A DNA stretch of 64,000 nucleotides from Thiotrichaceae bacterium (GTDB taxonomy: Bacteria; Pseudomonadota; Gammaproteobacteria; Beggiatoales; Beggiatoaceae). The notes beneath the pieces were generated by a model. It worked only from the letters and a program-made list of their open reading frames with translations, did no database searches and was not told the origin of the DNA. The stretch spans positions 62,001-126,000 of the forward strand of contig JAABRD010000001.1 in NCBI GenBank assembly GCA_011391085.1, read 5' to 3'. Made by a program: the position numbers and the translations under genes. Position 1 is the stretch's first letter, and each line of letters starts with the position of its first letter. Below, one piece after another: positions 56,119 to 64,000 of this stretch.

Positions 56119-56637
56119 CTACCCACCTAAAAATTTCTCATATCCCAATTCTTCTAGCTTCTGTGCCTTGTCACAAACCATCTTTTCCAATTCCGCTTTA
56201 TAGCGTTTGACCTGGTGGCGAAGGGCTGGATACTTGATACCTAAAATTTGCGTGGCCAGAAGCGCAGCATTTTTGGCATTATTAATAGCTACTGTGGCAA
56301 CTGGGACGCCGGCGGGCATTTGGACGATGGAGAGAAGAGAATCCAATCCGTGTAAACTAGACGTTTTAACAGGGATGCCAATGACCGGTAAGGGGGTGAT
56401 GGCGGCCACCATGCCTGGTAAATGGGCCGCCCCACCGGCACCGGCAATGATGACTTCTAAACCGCGATCTTCAGCCGTTTTCGCATACTGAAAGAGTCGT
56501 TCTGGTGTACGATGGGCGGACACCAACGTGAGTTCATAAGTGACGCCCAGTTCTTCAAATAGAATGGCCGCGTCTTTGAGTACAGGGAGGTCCGAATCAC
56601 TACCCATGATAATGCCGACAAGTGTTTGGTTCATCAT
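56119..56637 (-). CDS. purE: N5-carboxyaminoimidazole ribonucleotide mutase
   Basis: Moves the carboxyl group of N5-CAIR to C4, giving CAIR in purine synthesis. The 172-residue length is normal for class I PurE. The substrate loop [12 protein letters not shown] (residues 12-23), [12 protein letters not shown] with the catalytic His, and [11 protein letters not shown] are conserved. purK lies upstream on the same strand, 53 nt away, giving the order purK-purE. Both Met1 and Met2 could start the protein. Confidence 0.96.
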   Translation of the reverse strand: MMNQTLVGIIMGSDSDLPVLKDAAILFEELGVTYELTLVSAHRTPERLFQYAKTAEDRGLEVIIAGAGGAAHLPGMVAAITPLPVIGIPVKTSSLHGLDSLLSIVQMPAGVPVATVAINNAKNAALLATQILGIKYPALRHQVKRYKAELEKMVCDKAQKLEELGYEKFLGG

Positions 56638-56690
56638 TTTTCTGCTGAATGAGGTTATATGAATAAATTAGGCCAGACTGGCTTTGGTTG

Positions 56691-57851
56691 CTAACGACTA
56701 ACAATTTTCAAAACGTCCTTAACCCTCTCAAGCTTCTCCAAAGCATCTTCCGAATGGTCACCCAAAATCGTAATGTGTCCCATCTTTCTATAAGGCTGAG
56801 TCACGTCTTTACCATAGTAATGAAAAGAGAGACCTGGAATCGTTAAAGCCTCTCGCAGTCCTTCAATCAGAGGAGGACCTGAGTGACCTGCTTCGCCGAG
56901 TAAATTCAGCATCACGGCAGGTCTTAACAGTTCTGTGCTGCCCAGTGGTAAGCCACTGATAATACGCAGAAGTTGTTCAAATTGGCTGGTGATACAGGCT
57001 TCTATTGTATAATGGCCAGAATTGTGCGGACGCGGGGCAATTTCATTGATCAAGATGTGTTCGTCACGAGTGAGAAACATTTCTACACCAAAGACTCCCA
57101 CGCCATTTAACGCTTCAATAGCCAGTAAAGCCATGCGTTTAGCTTCATCTGCTACCCTTGGGTGAACTTTCGCCGGGGCCTCCACAATGTCACAGATATT
57201 TGTTTTGTCGTCAAAGACCATTTCTACCACGGGATAGCAAGCCGTTTCTCCTTTGGCCGTTCGGGCAATAATAATAGCCAATTCTTTCGTGAAGTCAATC
57301 CATTCTTCCACAATAGAAGGCGTTTGCAACACTTTGTCAGCATCTTCTGGACCTTTGAGGATGACGACCCCTTTGCCATCATAACCTCCCAGCCGGGCTT
57401 TTTGGACGAGAGGAAAATGGGCTTGGGCAAGATAGTCTGGAGTCAGGGAATCCACTGCTTCAAAACACGGCACGGGAACGCCATGTTGGGCTAGAATTTG
57501 TTTCTGAATCAGTTTATCTTGAATAATTTCTAATAGGTCTGGAGAAGGGTAAATAGTATGACCTTCATTGTATAACATCTTCAACGTGGCCGTGTCAATA
57601 TGTTCAATATCATAAGTGAGTACCTCACTGACTTTAGCCAGTTCCCTAAGTTTATCGGCATCATATAAACTACCGACAATGTGCAGGTCGGCCAGATGGG
57701 CCGTCGGACAATGTGGAGAAGGGTCAAGAATATTCACTTGAAAGCCCATTTGTTTAGCTGCCAAAGTGGTCATTTTAGCCAGTTGACCTCCGCCTATGAT
57801 GCCTATGCGTAGAAGAGGGTAAGGAAATTGGTCTGGTTGATATTGAAGCAT
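56691..57851 (-). CDS. purK: N5-carboxyaminoimidazole ribonucleotide synthase
   Basis: Makes N5-CAIR from AIR, bicarbonate and ATP. 386 residues with the ATP-grasp fold: IGIIGGGQLAKMTTLAAKQMG at the start, ARLGGYDGKGVV (glycine loop), EEWIDFTKELAII, VFGVEMFLTRDEHILINEIAPRPHNSGHYT with the metal-binding acids and the substrate His. I start at 57851 (MLQYQPDQFPYP); an upstream Met seven codons earlier is possible. It is co-transcribed with purE. Confidence 0.95.
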   Translation of the reverse strand: MLQYQPDQFPYPLLRIGIIGGGQLAKMTTLAAKQMGFQVNILDPSPHCPTAHLADLHIVGSLYDADKLRELAKVSEVLTYDIEHIDTATLKMLYNEGHTIYPSPDLLEIIQDKLIQKQILAQHGVPVPCFEAVDSLTPDYLAQAHFPLVQKARLGGYDGKGVVILKGPEDADKVLQTPSIVEEWIDFTKELAIIIARTAKGETACYPVVEMVFDDKTNICDIVEAPAKVHPRVADEAKRMALLAIEALNGVGVFGVEMFLTRDEHILINEIAPRPHNSGHYTIEACITSQFEQLLRIISGLPLGSTELLRPAVMLNLLGEAGHSGPPLIEGLREALTIPGLSFHYYGKDVTQPYRKMGHITILGDHSEDALEKLERVKDVLKIVSR

Positions 57852-57928
57852 GATGTTCTTGGTTTTTAACAATCTGAATTTTTTGAAGAAACTCTGTTTC
57901 TTAGGTTGAGAAACTGAGTTTCAGTCAC

Positions 57929-60900
57929 TTATTGATAACGAATTTTATAAACCGTTTGTGTTTGTGACTTGCCCTTTAAAATCAATGGCGGAAGCGGTTC
58001 AATGGCGCCTGCCAATTCGATACCATCGATAGCTGTTAGGACGGATTCTGACAGAACAATTTCGCCCTTGTTAGCCAATCCTACCAATCTTGACGCGACG
58101 TTGACGGTATCACCAATGATAGTATAATTCATATAAGTGGGAGAACCCACATTGCCGACAATCAGTTCGCCTTTGTTGATACCGATACCTAAGCCGACGT
58201 TCACATTAAACTGGGTTTGCCAGGCCGCATATAGATGGACAAAGTCTTTCTGCATTTCAGTGGCCGCTTGAACAGCACGTTGGGCCGCATCAGATTGGCA
58301 AAAGGGGACCCCAAAGCCAATGAGGAGGCAATCCCCCGCCATATTGAAAATGGTACCATCATAGCGGTAGCCAATGTGAGTTAGCATCGTGAAAAACTGG
58401 TTGAGTAACGCGACCACATCCTTGGGTTGTAGTTGTTCAGACATAGCCGTGAAACCACGTAAATCGGCAAAGAGAACGACCGCTTCTTGACGATTTTGTT
58501 GGTCCACCAAGGCAATTTCCGCTTTGTCACGATGCAGAAGAATTTCGTCAACCAATTTGGGGGAGACATAGCGTTTGAACATGCTTTTGAGATGTTCTTT
58601 TTGGGCATCTTCCAATTGGGAACGAACCAGTTGGTAACGGAGGAGGGAACGGACCCGGGCCAAGAGTTCTTCCCGATTGATAGGTTTGGACAAAAATTCA
58701 TCGGCCCCAGCTTGAATGCCCTGAATACGGTCTTGTTGACCATCTAGGGAAGTGATGAGTACCACCGGAGTGAGGAGGTTATGTTCATTGTCTTTAATCT
58801 GTTCGCAGAGTTGAAAACCGTTCATGCCTGGCATCATTACGTCAGACAGAATGACGTTAGGGGACTCTGTTTCAAGTTTTGCCATGGCCTCGGGACCTGA
58901 GTGGGCCGTTAGAACTTGGTAGCCTTCTTCACGCAGATAAGTGCTAACCAATAGGATGTCATAAGGCTGATCGTCCACAACTAAGATTTTAACCGTGGCG
59001 GGGTCAGGCAATTTTGGTAATTGAGGGGTAGCAATGGATGGCGGATCATCTTCAGCGTTCTCTACCAATTTAGAGTCTGATGTGAGAATGGCGTTAGAAT
59101 CAGATTGGACTTCCAGTTGAGTATCAAAGGTAGTCAGGGCTAAACAAACTTGGGCGTATTGGGCTTCTAATGAAGCTAAGTGGTCTTGAATATTTGTGAA
59201 ATCCCCCGAACGGCCTTGTTTTTCCAAGATGGATGAGAGGTCCGCAAGCTTCTGCGCCCCCAGATTGGCACTACTAGATTTCAACGTGTGGGCCGCGTGG
59301 GCCAGTTGAGAAGCATCGCTTTGAAGGACTGCGATACGAATCTCTGCCATCAACTTAGTAGCGTCATCTTGATAAGTTTGAACAAGGTCGCAGACAATGG
59401 TCAAATCGTCTTCGCCAAAGAGGCTAAAGAGAGTGTTCTGGATGTCCTGTCTAAGTGTTTCTAACTCTGACTCATTTTGGGATTGACTGGAGTTATCTGA
59501 TTGACTAACATCAGAGGTTGCAGGTTGCGGCAGGGGCACGTCTGGGGAAAGACCGTGTAAGGCCGTCAGAACTTGTCTAAATTCAGTTTCAATCTGGGCC
59601 AACATCGTTTGGGCCTGCGTAAGATCACCCGACTTGCCTTGTTGTTCCAACGTTAAACAAAGTTGACTGAGAGTCATGGCACCTAAGTTGGCACTGCTAG
59701 ATTTCAGCGTGTGGGCCGTCTTGCTTAATTCCCTGGCATTGTGGGTCGTCACGGCCTGGCGGATGCCTTCCATTAAGGTCAAACTATCGCTGTAATAAGT
59801 TTGAATCAAGTCGTTTAAAATCTCCGGTTCATCACATCCGACAATAGTGACTAGAGTCTCTTTGATAGTGGTTTCTAATGCGGAAACTGACCCGGAAGAT
59901 TCAGGCGTTCCAAGCGTAGCTGTGTCGGATAAAGCTACGCTTGGAACGTCTGGAGGGGACGGAGGAGACGGAAGTTCCGGCGAGTTCTGGACTCCTGGAG
60001 AAGATTGGAAAACAGATTCAGAACTGAGAATGGGAGATTTCGAACTGATGACAGTCAATGCTTGACAAACGTTAGCATATTCGGACAGGGCCTGTTGTGT
60101 TCTCTCTTTGGCCCCACTCATATCTCGTGCCCGGCCTTGTTGTTCCAGTTGTTTACATAGTTCGGCCAGGTGAGTAGCGCCCAGGCTGGCACTGCTAGAT
60201 TTAAGGCTGTGGGCCGCTTGTTCCAATTTGGAGGGATTATTTTCGGCAATGGCGGCAGTCAGATCGTCAGTCAGTACTGTGCCACCTTGTAAATAAGTTT
60301 GAATAAGTTCATTGAGGAGATCGGGTTCACTGTCGCCAATCACCGAATATAAAGATTTGCGAATGTCGCTAATTAATTTTTCTAAACTGGTTGTCTGTGC
60401 AAAGGGTTGCCAAACGGTGTCTGGGTCGAATATCGACACGGGTTCAACCACGGGTTCAATTTTCTTAATGGCTTCGTCTTTAACCGCCGGTTCAACTTCA
60501 ATCACTGGTTCATCCACTGGCTGAGATGGAACAGGCAACGAGTGGAGAGGGGATTTGCCAGTGGTTGGGGAAGTATGGGGGCAACGTTTTAAGGCAGCCG
60601 CGAGTTTTTCGGGGTGAACGGGTTTACTCACATAGTCGTCCATGCCTTCTTCCAAACAATGTTCACGGTAGCCGCGCATCGCATGGGCAGTCATGGCAAC
60701 GATATAGGGACGTTGACCGGGCCATTGTTCACGAATCCGGTGAGTGGCTTCGATACCATCCATTTCAGGCATTTGGATGTCCATGAGGATAATATCATAA
60801 GTTTGGCGGGCCACCGCTTCTACTGCTTCGCGCCCATTGGAGGCTATATCAGCAGTATAACCCATGCGTTTCAGAAGGAGGATAGCGACTTTTTGGTTAG

Positions 60901-63004
60901 TGACATTGTCTTCAGTTAACAAGATTCGTAGCGGGTGTTCATGCGCCAACTCGGGGGTAAGTTTAAGAGGTGGAGGAGTGACTTTAACCTTGTGGGTGTC
61001 TTCGGCCTTAAACAAGCTGGAGAGACAGTAAAACAGTTGGGCTGCTTTGATAGGTTTAGTCAAGTAGGCGGTGAACAGTGCCAAATCGTTGGGGCCAGGA
61101 GAGATTCCTATGGAACTCAACATGAGGAGAGGCAGGGGAGGAAGGTTTGGTAGCCGTTGAATTTCTCGGGCCAACGTGAGACCGTCCATAAAAGGCATCT
61201 GCATGTCTAAAATAGCCACATCGAATTGGGTATCCTGTTCAAGAATCCGTATCGCCTGTTCTCCCGACTCCGCTTCAACTGTTTGCATTCCCCAATTTTG
61301 GAGTTGTAAGTAGAGAAGGCGGCGATTGGTATGATTGTCGTCCACCACGAGGACGCGTTTATTGGTGAGACTGGCCTGGGGACGGTCTAGCATTTCGCCT
61401 TCGTCAGAGGTAATCGATTCAACTTTCATGGTGAAGTGGAAGGTAGAACCTTTGCCGGTTTTGCTTTCGACCCAAAGTTGTCCTTCCATGAGTTCGCACA
61501 GTTGCTTGCTAATCGCCAATCCCAAACCAGTGCCGCCATATTTGCGGGTCATGGTGTTGTCAATTTGGCTAAAGGAACGGAATAAGCAATCCATCCGGTC
61601 TGCGGGAATGCCGATGCCGGTGTCTTTGATCGCAAAGTGCATTTCTACTCGTCCATGATCCAATAGGTGTCCAGAAACGAGAATGGTGACTTCACCCGTT
61701 TGCGTGAATTTGACGGCGTTGCTAAGGAGGTTGAGGAGGATTTGGCGGAGCCGGGTCACATCTCCTTTGATACGTTTCGGAACTTGTTTTTCAAAGAAAT
61801 AGGCCAGTTCTAAACCTTTTTCAGCCGCTTTGGTGGCAACCAGGTCTAAGGTGTCTTCGATACAGTCACGGACGTTGAAGGGTTGTATTTCCAGTTCTAA
61901 TTTGCCGGCATCGATTTTGGAAAAGTCTAAGATGTCGTTGACCAGTGAGAGTAAGGCTTCCCCGCTGTTGCGAACAGTTTCTGCAAATTCTTGCTGTTCG
62001 GTGGTCAATTTGGTTCCCAACAGCAGGCCGGTCATGCCAATGATGGCATTCATGGGCGTCCGAATCTCGTGACTCATATTAGCCAAAAATTGGGTTTTAG
62101 CTTGACTTGCCACTTCTGCTATTTCTTTAGCATCTTGGAGTTCTTTAATGGTTTGTTCCAAGTGTCGATTCGTGTTAGACAATTCGTTTTTAGCATCTTG
62201 GAGTTCTTTGATGGTTTGTTCCAAGTGTCGATTCGTGTTAGATAATTCGTTGGTCCGTAACTTGACTTGTTCTTCCAGGTGTTCACGATGGACGACCAGC
62301 ATTTGGTCACGGGTTTGAATTTGTTCTAACATTTGGTTAAAACTATTGACTAACATTCCTACTTCGTCACCGCCTAATCGGTGGGCACGCAAACTGTAGT
62401 CACATTGTTGCGTAACGGCTTCCGCGGTTTCTACCAGATGTAAGATAGGATGCGAGATGAGACCCTGAAGTTTGGTGGACAAGAGGAAGGCCAGCAGCGA
62501 GGAGATCACGAGAATAATGAAGACGACAATCGCATAGTCTTTTTGTAATTTGTAGATTTTCTCTAAATCGGACTGGATAAAAATAGTGCCAATTTTTTGA
62601 GAGTTAAAGATGATTTCTTCAAACATTTCTAGGTGGCTAGACGTGAACCAAAAACCAGACGGTTGTACCAGGGACGCCACGAAATGTTGCTGACCGGGAC
62701 GTTTGTATTCGGCAAAGACTTCCCCACTTTTGTTATAAATGACGGCGGCCGTGACATGGGGTTCGGCCCGCAACGCGGTTAACGTTTCCGCGGCTTCGTC
62801 AGGTGACATAAATTCCAAGGTGGCCCGGCTATTGAAGCCTATCACCTTGGCAAGTACGGAGTGGTCACTGACCATAGCCTTACGCAGAGTGTTCATTTCG
62901 TTGACCACAAAAAACACGGAGGCTGCCATGAGTGCTACCAAATTGGTCAGCATGGTAAGAAGGATGAGTTTTCGTTTAATGGATAAATTAGCAAATGCTT
63001 TCAT
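57929..63004 (-). CDS. Giant hybrid sensor kinase with three receivers, three Hpt domains and a nucleotide cyclase
   Basis: A 1691-residue membrane signalling protein: TM helix 10-35, periplasmic sensor, TM 157-177, HAMP about 180-232, coiled coil with an exact duplicated [20 protein letters not shown] unit, histidine kinase with His near 311 (MSHEIRTP), HATPase to about 545, receivers at about 551-665 and 691-808 ([12 protein letters not shown]), three Hpt domains ([30 protein letters not shown]) at about 875, 1090 and 1230, a third receiver at about 1338-1455 ([10 protein letters not shown]), and a class III cyclase to the end ([23 protein letters not shown]). By eye, the Lys that picks ATP reads Asn. 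The YfiR-like gene lies 16 nt upstream on the same strand and is probably translated with it. Confidence 0.92.
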   Translation of the reverse strand: MKAFANLSIKRKLILLTMLTNLVALMAASVFFVVNEMNTLRKAMVSDHSVLAKVIGFNSRATLEFMSPDEAAETLTALRAEPHVTAAVIYNKSGEVFAEYKRPGQQHFVASLVQPSGFWFTSSHLEMFEEIIFNSQKIGTIFIQSDLEKIYKLQKDYAIVVFIILVISSLLAFLLSTKLQGLISHPILHLVETAEAVTQQCDYSLRAHRLGGDEVGMLVNSFNQMLEQIQTRDQMLVVHREHLEEQVKLRTNELSNTNRHLEQTIKELQDAKNELSNTNRHLEQTIKELQDAKEIAEVASQAKTQFLANMSHEIRTPMNAIIGMTGLLLGTKLTTEQQEFAETVRNSGEALLSLVNDILDFSKIDAGKLELEIQPFNVRDCIEDTLDLVATKAAEKGLELAYFFEKQVPKRIKGDVTRLRQILLNLLSNAVKFTQTGEVTILVSGHLLDHGRVEMHFAIKDTGIGIPADRMDCLFRSFSQIDNTMTRKYGGTGLGLAISKQLCELMEGQLWVESKTGKGSTFHFTMKVESITSDEGEMLDRPQASLTNKRVLVVDDNHTNRRLLYLQLQNWGMQTVEAESGEQAIRILEQDTQFDVAILDMQMPFMDGLTLAREIQRLPNLPPLPLLMLSSIGISPGPNDLALFTAYLTKPIKAAQLFYCLSSLFKAEDTHKVKVTPPPLKLTPELAHEHPLRILLTEDNVTNQKVAILLLKRMGYTADIASNGREAVEAVARQTYDIILMDIQMPEMDGIEATHRIREQWPGQRPYIVAMTAHAMRGYREHCLEEGMDDYVSKPVHPEKLAAALKRCPHTSPTTGKSPLHSLPVPSQPVDEPVIEVEPAVKDEAIKKIEPVVEPVSIFDPDTVWQPFAQTTSLEKLISDIRKSLYSVIGDSEPDLLNELIQTYLQGGTVLTDDLTAAIAENNPSKLEQAAHSLKSSSASLGATHLAELCKQLEQQGRARDMSGAKERTQQALSEYANVCQALTVISSKSPILSSESVFQSSPGVQNSPELPSPPSPPDVPSVALSDTATLGTPESSGSVSALETTIKETLVTIVGCDEPEILNDLIQTYYSDSLTLMEGIRQAVTTHNARELSKTAHTLKSSSANLGAMTLSQLCLTLEQQGKSGDLTQAQTMLAQIETEFRQVLTALHGLSPDVPLPQPATSDVSQSDNSSQSQNESELETLRQDIQNTLFSLFGEDDLTIVCDLVQTYQDDATKLMAEIRIAVLQSDASQLAHAAHTLKSSSANLGAQKLADLSSILEKQGRSGDFTNIQDHLASLEAQYAQVCLALTTFDTQLEVQSDSNAILTSDSKLVENAEDDPPSIATPQLPKLPDPATVKILVVDDQPYDILLVSTYLREEGYQVLTAHSGPEAMAKLETESPNVILSDVMMPGMNGFQLCEQIKDNEHNLLTPVVLITSLDGQQDRIQGIQAGADEFLSKPINREELLARVRSLLRYQLVRSQLEDAQKEHLKSMFKRYVSPKLVDEILLHRDKAEIALVDQQNRQEAVVLFADLRGFTAMSEQLQPKDVVALLNQFFTMLTHIGYRYDGTIFNMAGDCLLIGFGVPFCQSDAAQRAVQAATEMQKDFVHLYAAWQTQFNVNVGLGIGINKGELIVGNVGSPTYMNYTIIGDTVNVASRLVGLANKGEIVLSESVLTAIDGIELAGAIEPLPPLILKGKSQTQTVYKIRYQ
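59902..59953. repeat. Family G palindrome in frame inside the hybrid kinase gene
   Basis: CAGGCGTTCCAAGCGTAGC and its complement flank TGTGTCGGATAAAG. It is translated as [17 protein letters not shown] in the linker between the first and second Hpt domains. A second partial unit (GGCGAGTTCTGGACTCCTGG) lies at 59979-59998. Confidence 0.85.
62128..62252. repeat. 63-bp tandem duplication in the coiled coil of the hybrid kinase
   Basis: Two copies of a 63-bp unit (21 residues, [20 protein letters not shown] plus K) differ at only two bases. The 21-residue length is three heptads, so the coiled coil keeps its register. Confidence 0.85.
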
Positions 63005-63020
63005 AATGACTTGTCAATGG

Positions 63021-63599
63021 TTAATCTGGACATTCCCGGGTAATTTTAGATAACTTCAGTAAGTCAGCTGTCGCTTTCAGCTTCGCTTGTTCAAGAACAC
63101 AGATATTTACGGCTACTTTGAGGTTTTTCTCCAGAGTAAAAATTTCAATCATTCCTCCTTGGTTTTCCGTAAAACCTTCCATATCACTCACCGTCAAAAT
63201 CGAGTAGCGTTTTGCGAGTTGGTGTATTTGAGTGAGAGAGTCTTGTTGCGATTTCACGATAAAAAGAAGATGGCAAGAGGAGATAGTATTGATATTGTCA
63301 ATTCGGTCTATGACTAAAGAACGTTCTCCTGTTGCATATTTTCCTTCTTTTGCGGTTTTCCCTTGCACCGTGGAGTCTAAGAGACCATCAAAGGGGTCTT
63401 CACCTAAGATACATATATGAAAAGGTTCTTTGTCATCGGTAAACCTTGAAGATGGCCAAGTAATGAAACCTTGAGTAAAGTTATACACAAAGGCAGCTTT
63501 AATCTGGTATTCTCTAGCGGCTATTGAAACTGGCGTGTAAGCGGTTTTCAGAGTGCTTAAACCCAAAGTTGCTATAATCAGGAAGTTTAATAAATTCAT
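63021..63599 (-). CDS. YfiR-like periplasmic protein (DUF4154)
   Basis: A 192-residue exported protein with a signal peptide (1-22) ending near TAYTPVS. The mature part matches the YfiR family: REYQIKAAFVYNFTQGFITWP (residues about 25-45), FHICILGEDPFDG, GKTAKEGKYATGERSLVIDRI, and the ending LTVSDMEGFTENQGGMIEIF with NLKVAVNICVLEQAKLKATADLLKLSKI. YfiR in Pseudomonas represses the diguanylate cyclase YfiN from the periplasm; here it would more plausibly modulate the sensor kinase encoded 16 nt downstream. I start at 63599 for the good signal peptide; a longer frame begins inside a repeat. Confidence 0.88.
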   Translation of the reverse strand: MNLLNFLIIATLGLSTLKTAYTPVSIAAREYQIKAAFVYNFTQGFITWPSSRFTDDKEPFHICILGEDPFDGLLDSTVQGKTAKEGKYATGERSLVIDRIDNINTISSCHLLFIVKSQQDSLTQIHQLAKRYSILTVSDMEGFTENQGGMIEIFTLEKNLKVAVNICVLEQAKLKATADLLKLSKITRECPD

Positions 63600-63705
63600 A
63601 CTGACTCTATTATGGTGTTCCTTCACGAGGGGAAGGTTGAACAGCCACGAGAATAGGTTAACGGATATATTTTTTATCATCAATAAGTTGATCAAAGGTA
63701 ATGGT

Positions 63706-63764
63706 TCAAGAGTCCAAAGCATCGCTTTGTTTGGCACACAAAGCGATGCTTTGGACTCCTGGAG
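63706..63764. repeat. Family G palindrome upstream of the YfiR-like gene
   Basis: CAAGAGTCCAAAGCATCGC and its complement around TTTGTTTGGCACACAAAG. The remaining 63765-64000 is AT-rich without a gene; a family I left arm TAGCTTCACAATCTGAAC begins at 63972. Confidence 0.75.
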
Positions 63765-64000
63765 TTGAGAGAGTTTGATACCATTACCAACTACTACACT
63801 ACTAGAATCGTGGGTGACACATTAAGTTTCTGGCTAAATCTAGTTTCTGGGGGTATGTTCTTGTATGCGGTATAAATACACGTTAACCAATATGTATAAT
63901 GCAGAAATAATGCCATTACATGGCCGAATTAAAACAATATTTTAAAGATGGAATATAGTTATTATTATGCTATAGCTTCACAATCTGAACTTTGACAGGG

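Overview
The window looks like a chromosomal segment of a gammaproteobacterium. The gene pair ppiB-lpxH lies in the order familiar from Enterobacteria. glnK-amtB, pyrG, folD and purEK are of ordinary proteobacterial type. The mixture of ergothioneine genes, very large hybrid kinases, a Tubulin_2-family GTPase, MORN and HPP proteins and a dense load of short palindromic repeats suggests a large sulfur bacterium of the Beggiatoa/Thioploca/Thiomargarita group. That assignment is inference from gene content; no rRNA or tRNA gene was seen.

Layout. 0.5-6.3 kb: a P1B-like ATPase without its CPC motif, the ergothioneine pair egtB-egtD, and an Rpn/DUF2887-type nuclease. 6.4-11.4 kb: two almost identical B12-binding radical SAM proteins and a MurL-like PP-loop protein, all on the minus strand. 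11.8-17.7 kb: a secreted CAP protein, a small SET protein, then a minus-strand pair of a zinc-ribbon/FGE membrane protein and a 1007-residue tubulin-like GTPase. 18.1-21.2 kb: a secreted cyclophilin with a long acidic tail, ppiB and lpxH. 21.5-29.6 kb: an 1815-residue Ser/Thr kinase-ATPase-GAF-histidine kinase, a ferritin-like protein, two opposed tandem arrays, and pyrG. 29.9-33.4 kb: a secreted Ala-rich coiled-coil protein, a MORN protein and a CbbY-like phosphatase. 34-40.2 kb: glnK-amtB-amt and a ZorA/ZorB-like proton-motor pair. 41-45.2 kb: a TAXI-type binding protein, an OmpA porin-like protein and an HPP protein. 45.4-49.5 kb: a decayed island with an HNH nuclease, an ATPase remnant, two PIN modules and a zeta-toxin remnant. 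49.9-63.6 kb: folD, a GAF/HD-GYP protein, a retropepsin-like protease with a small partner, a methyltransferase, purEK, a giant hybrid kinase-cyclase and a YfiR-like protein.

The most striking feature is the intergenic DNA. Nearly every gap is built from a few palindromic element families, called A to I here: A with ends TATAGTAATATTC; B, a 165-bp MITE with perfect 8-bp target duplications; C, a 130-bp MITE; D, a GC-rich palindrome that encodes PLPEGEG or PGPSPRGRG peptides; E with ends near CATTAAGTTAAGG; F, a G-run element with ends near AGGACTTACGCAACC; G, the GGAGTCCAAAGC palindrome; H and I. They insert into one another, and two of them sit in frame inside giant signalling kinases. The second theme is signalling and membrane machinery: two giant kinases, an HD-GYP protein, a YfiR-like protein, an orphan Zorya-like motor and a tubulin-like GTPase pair.
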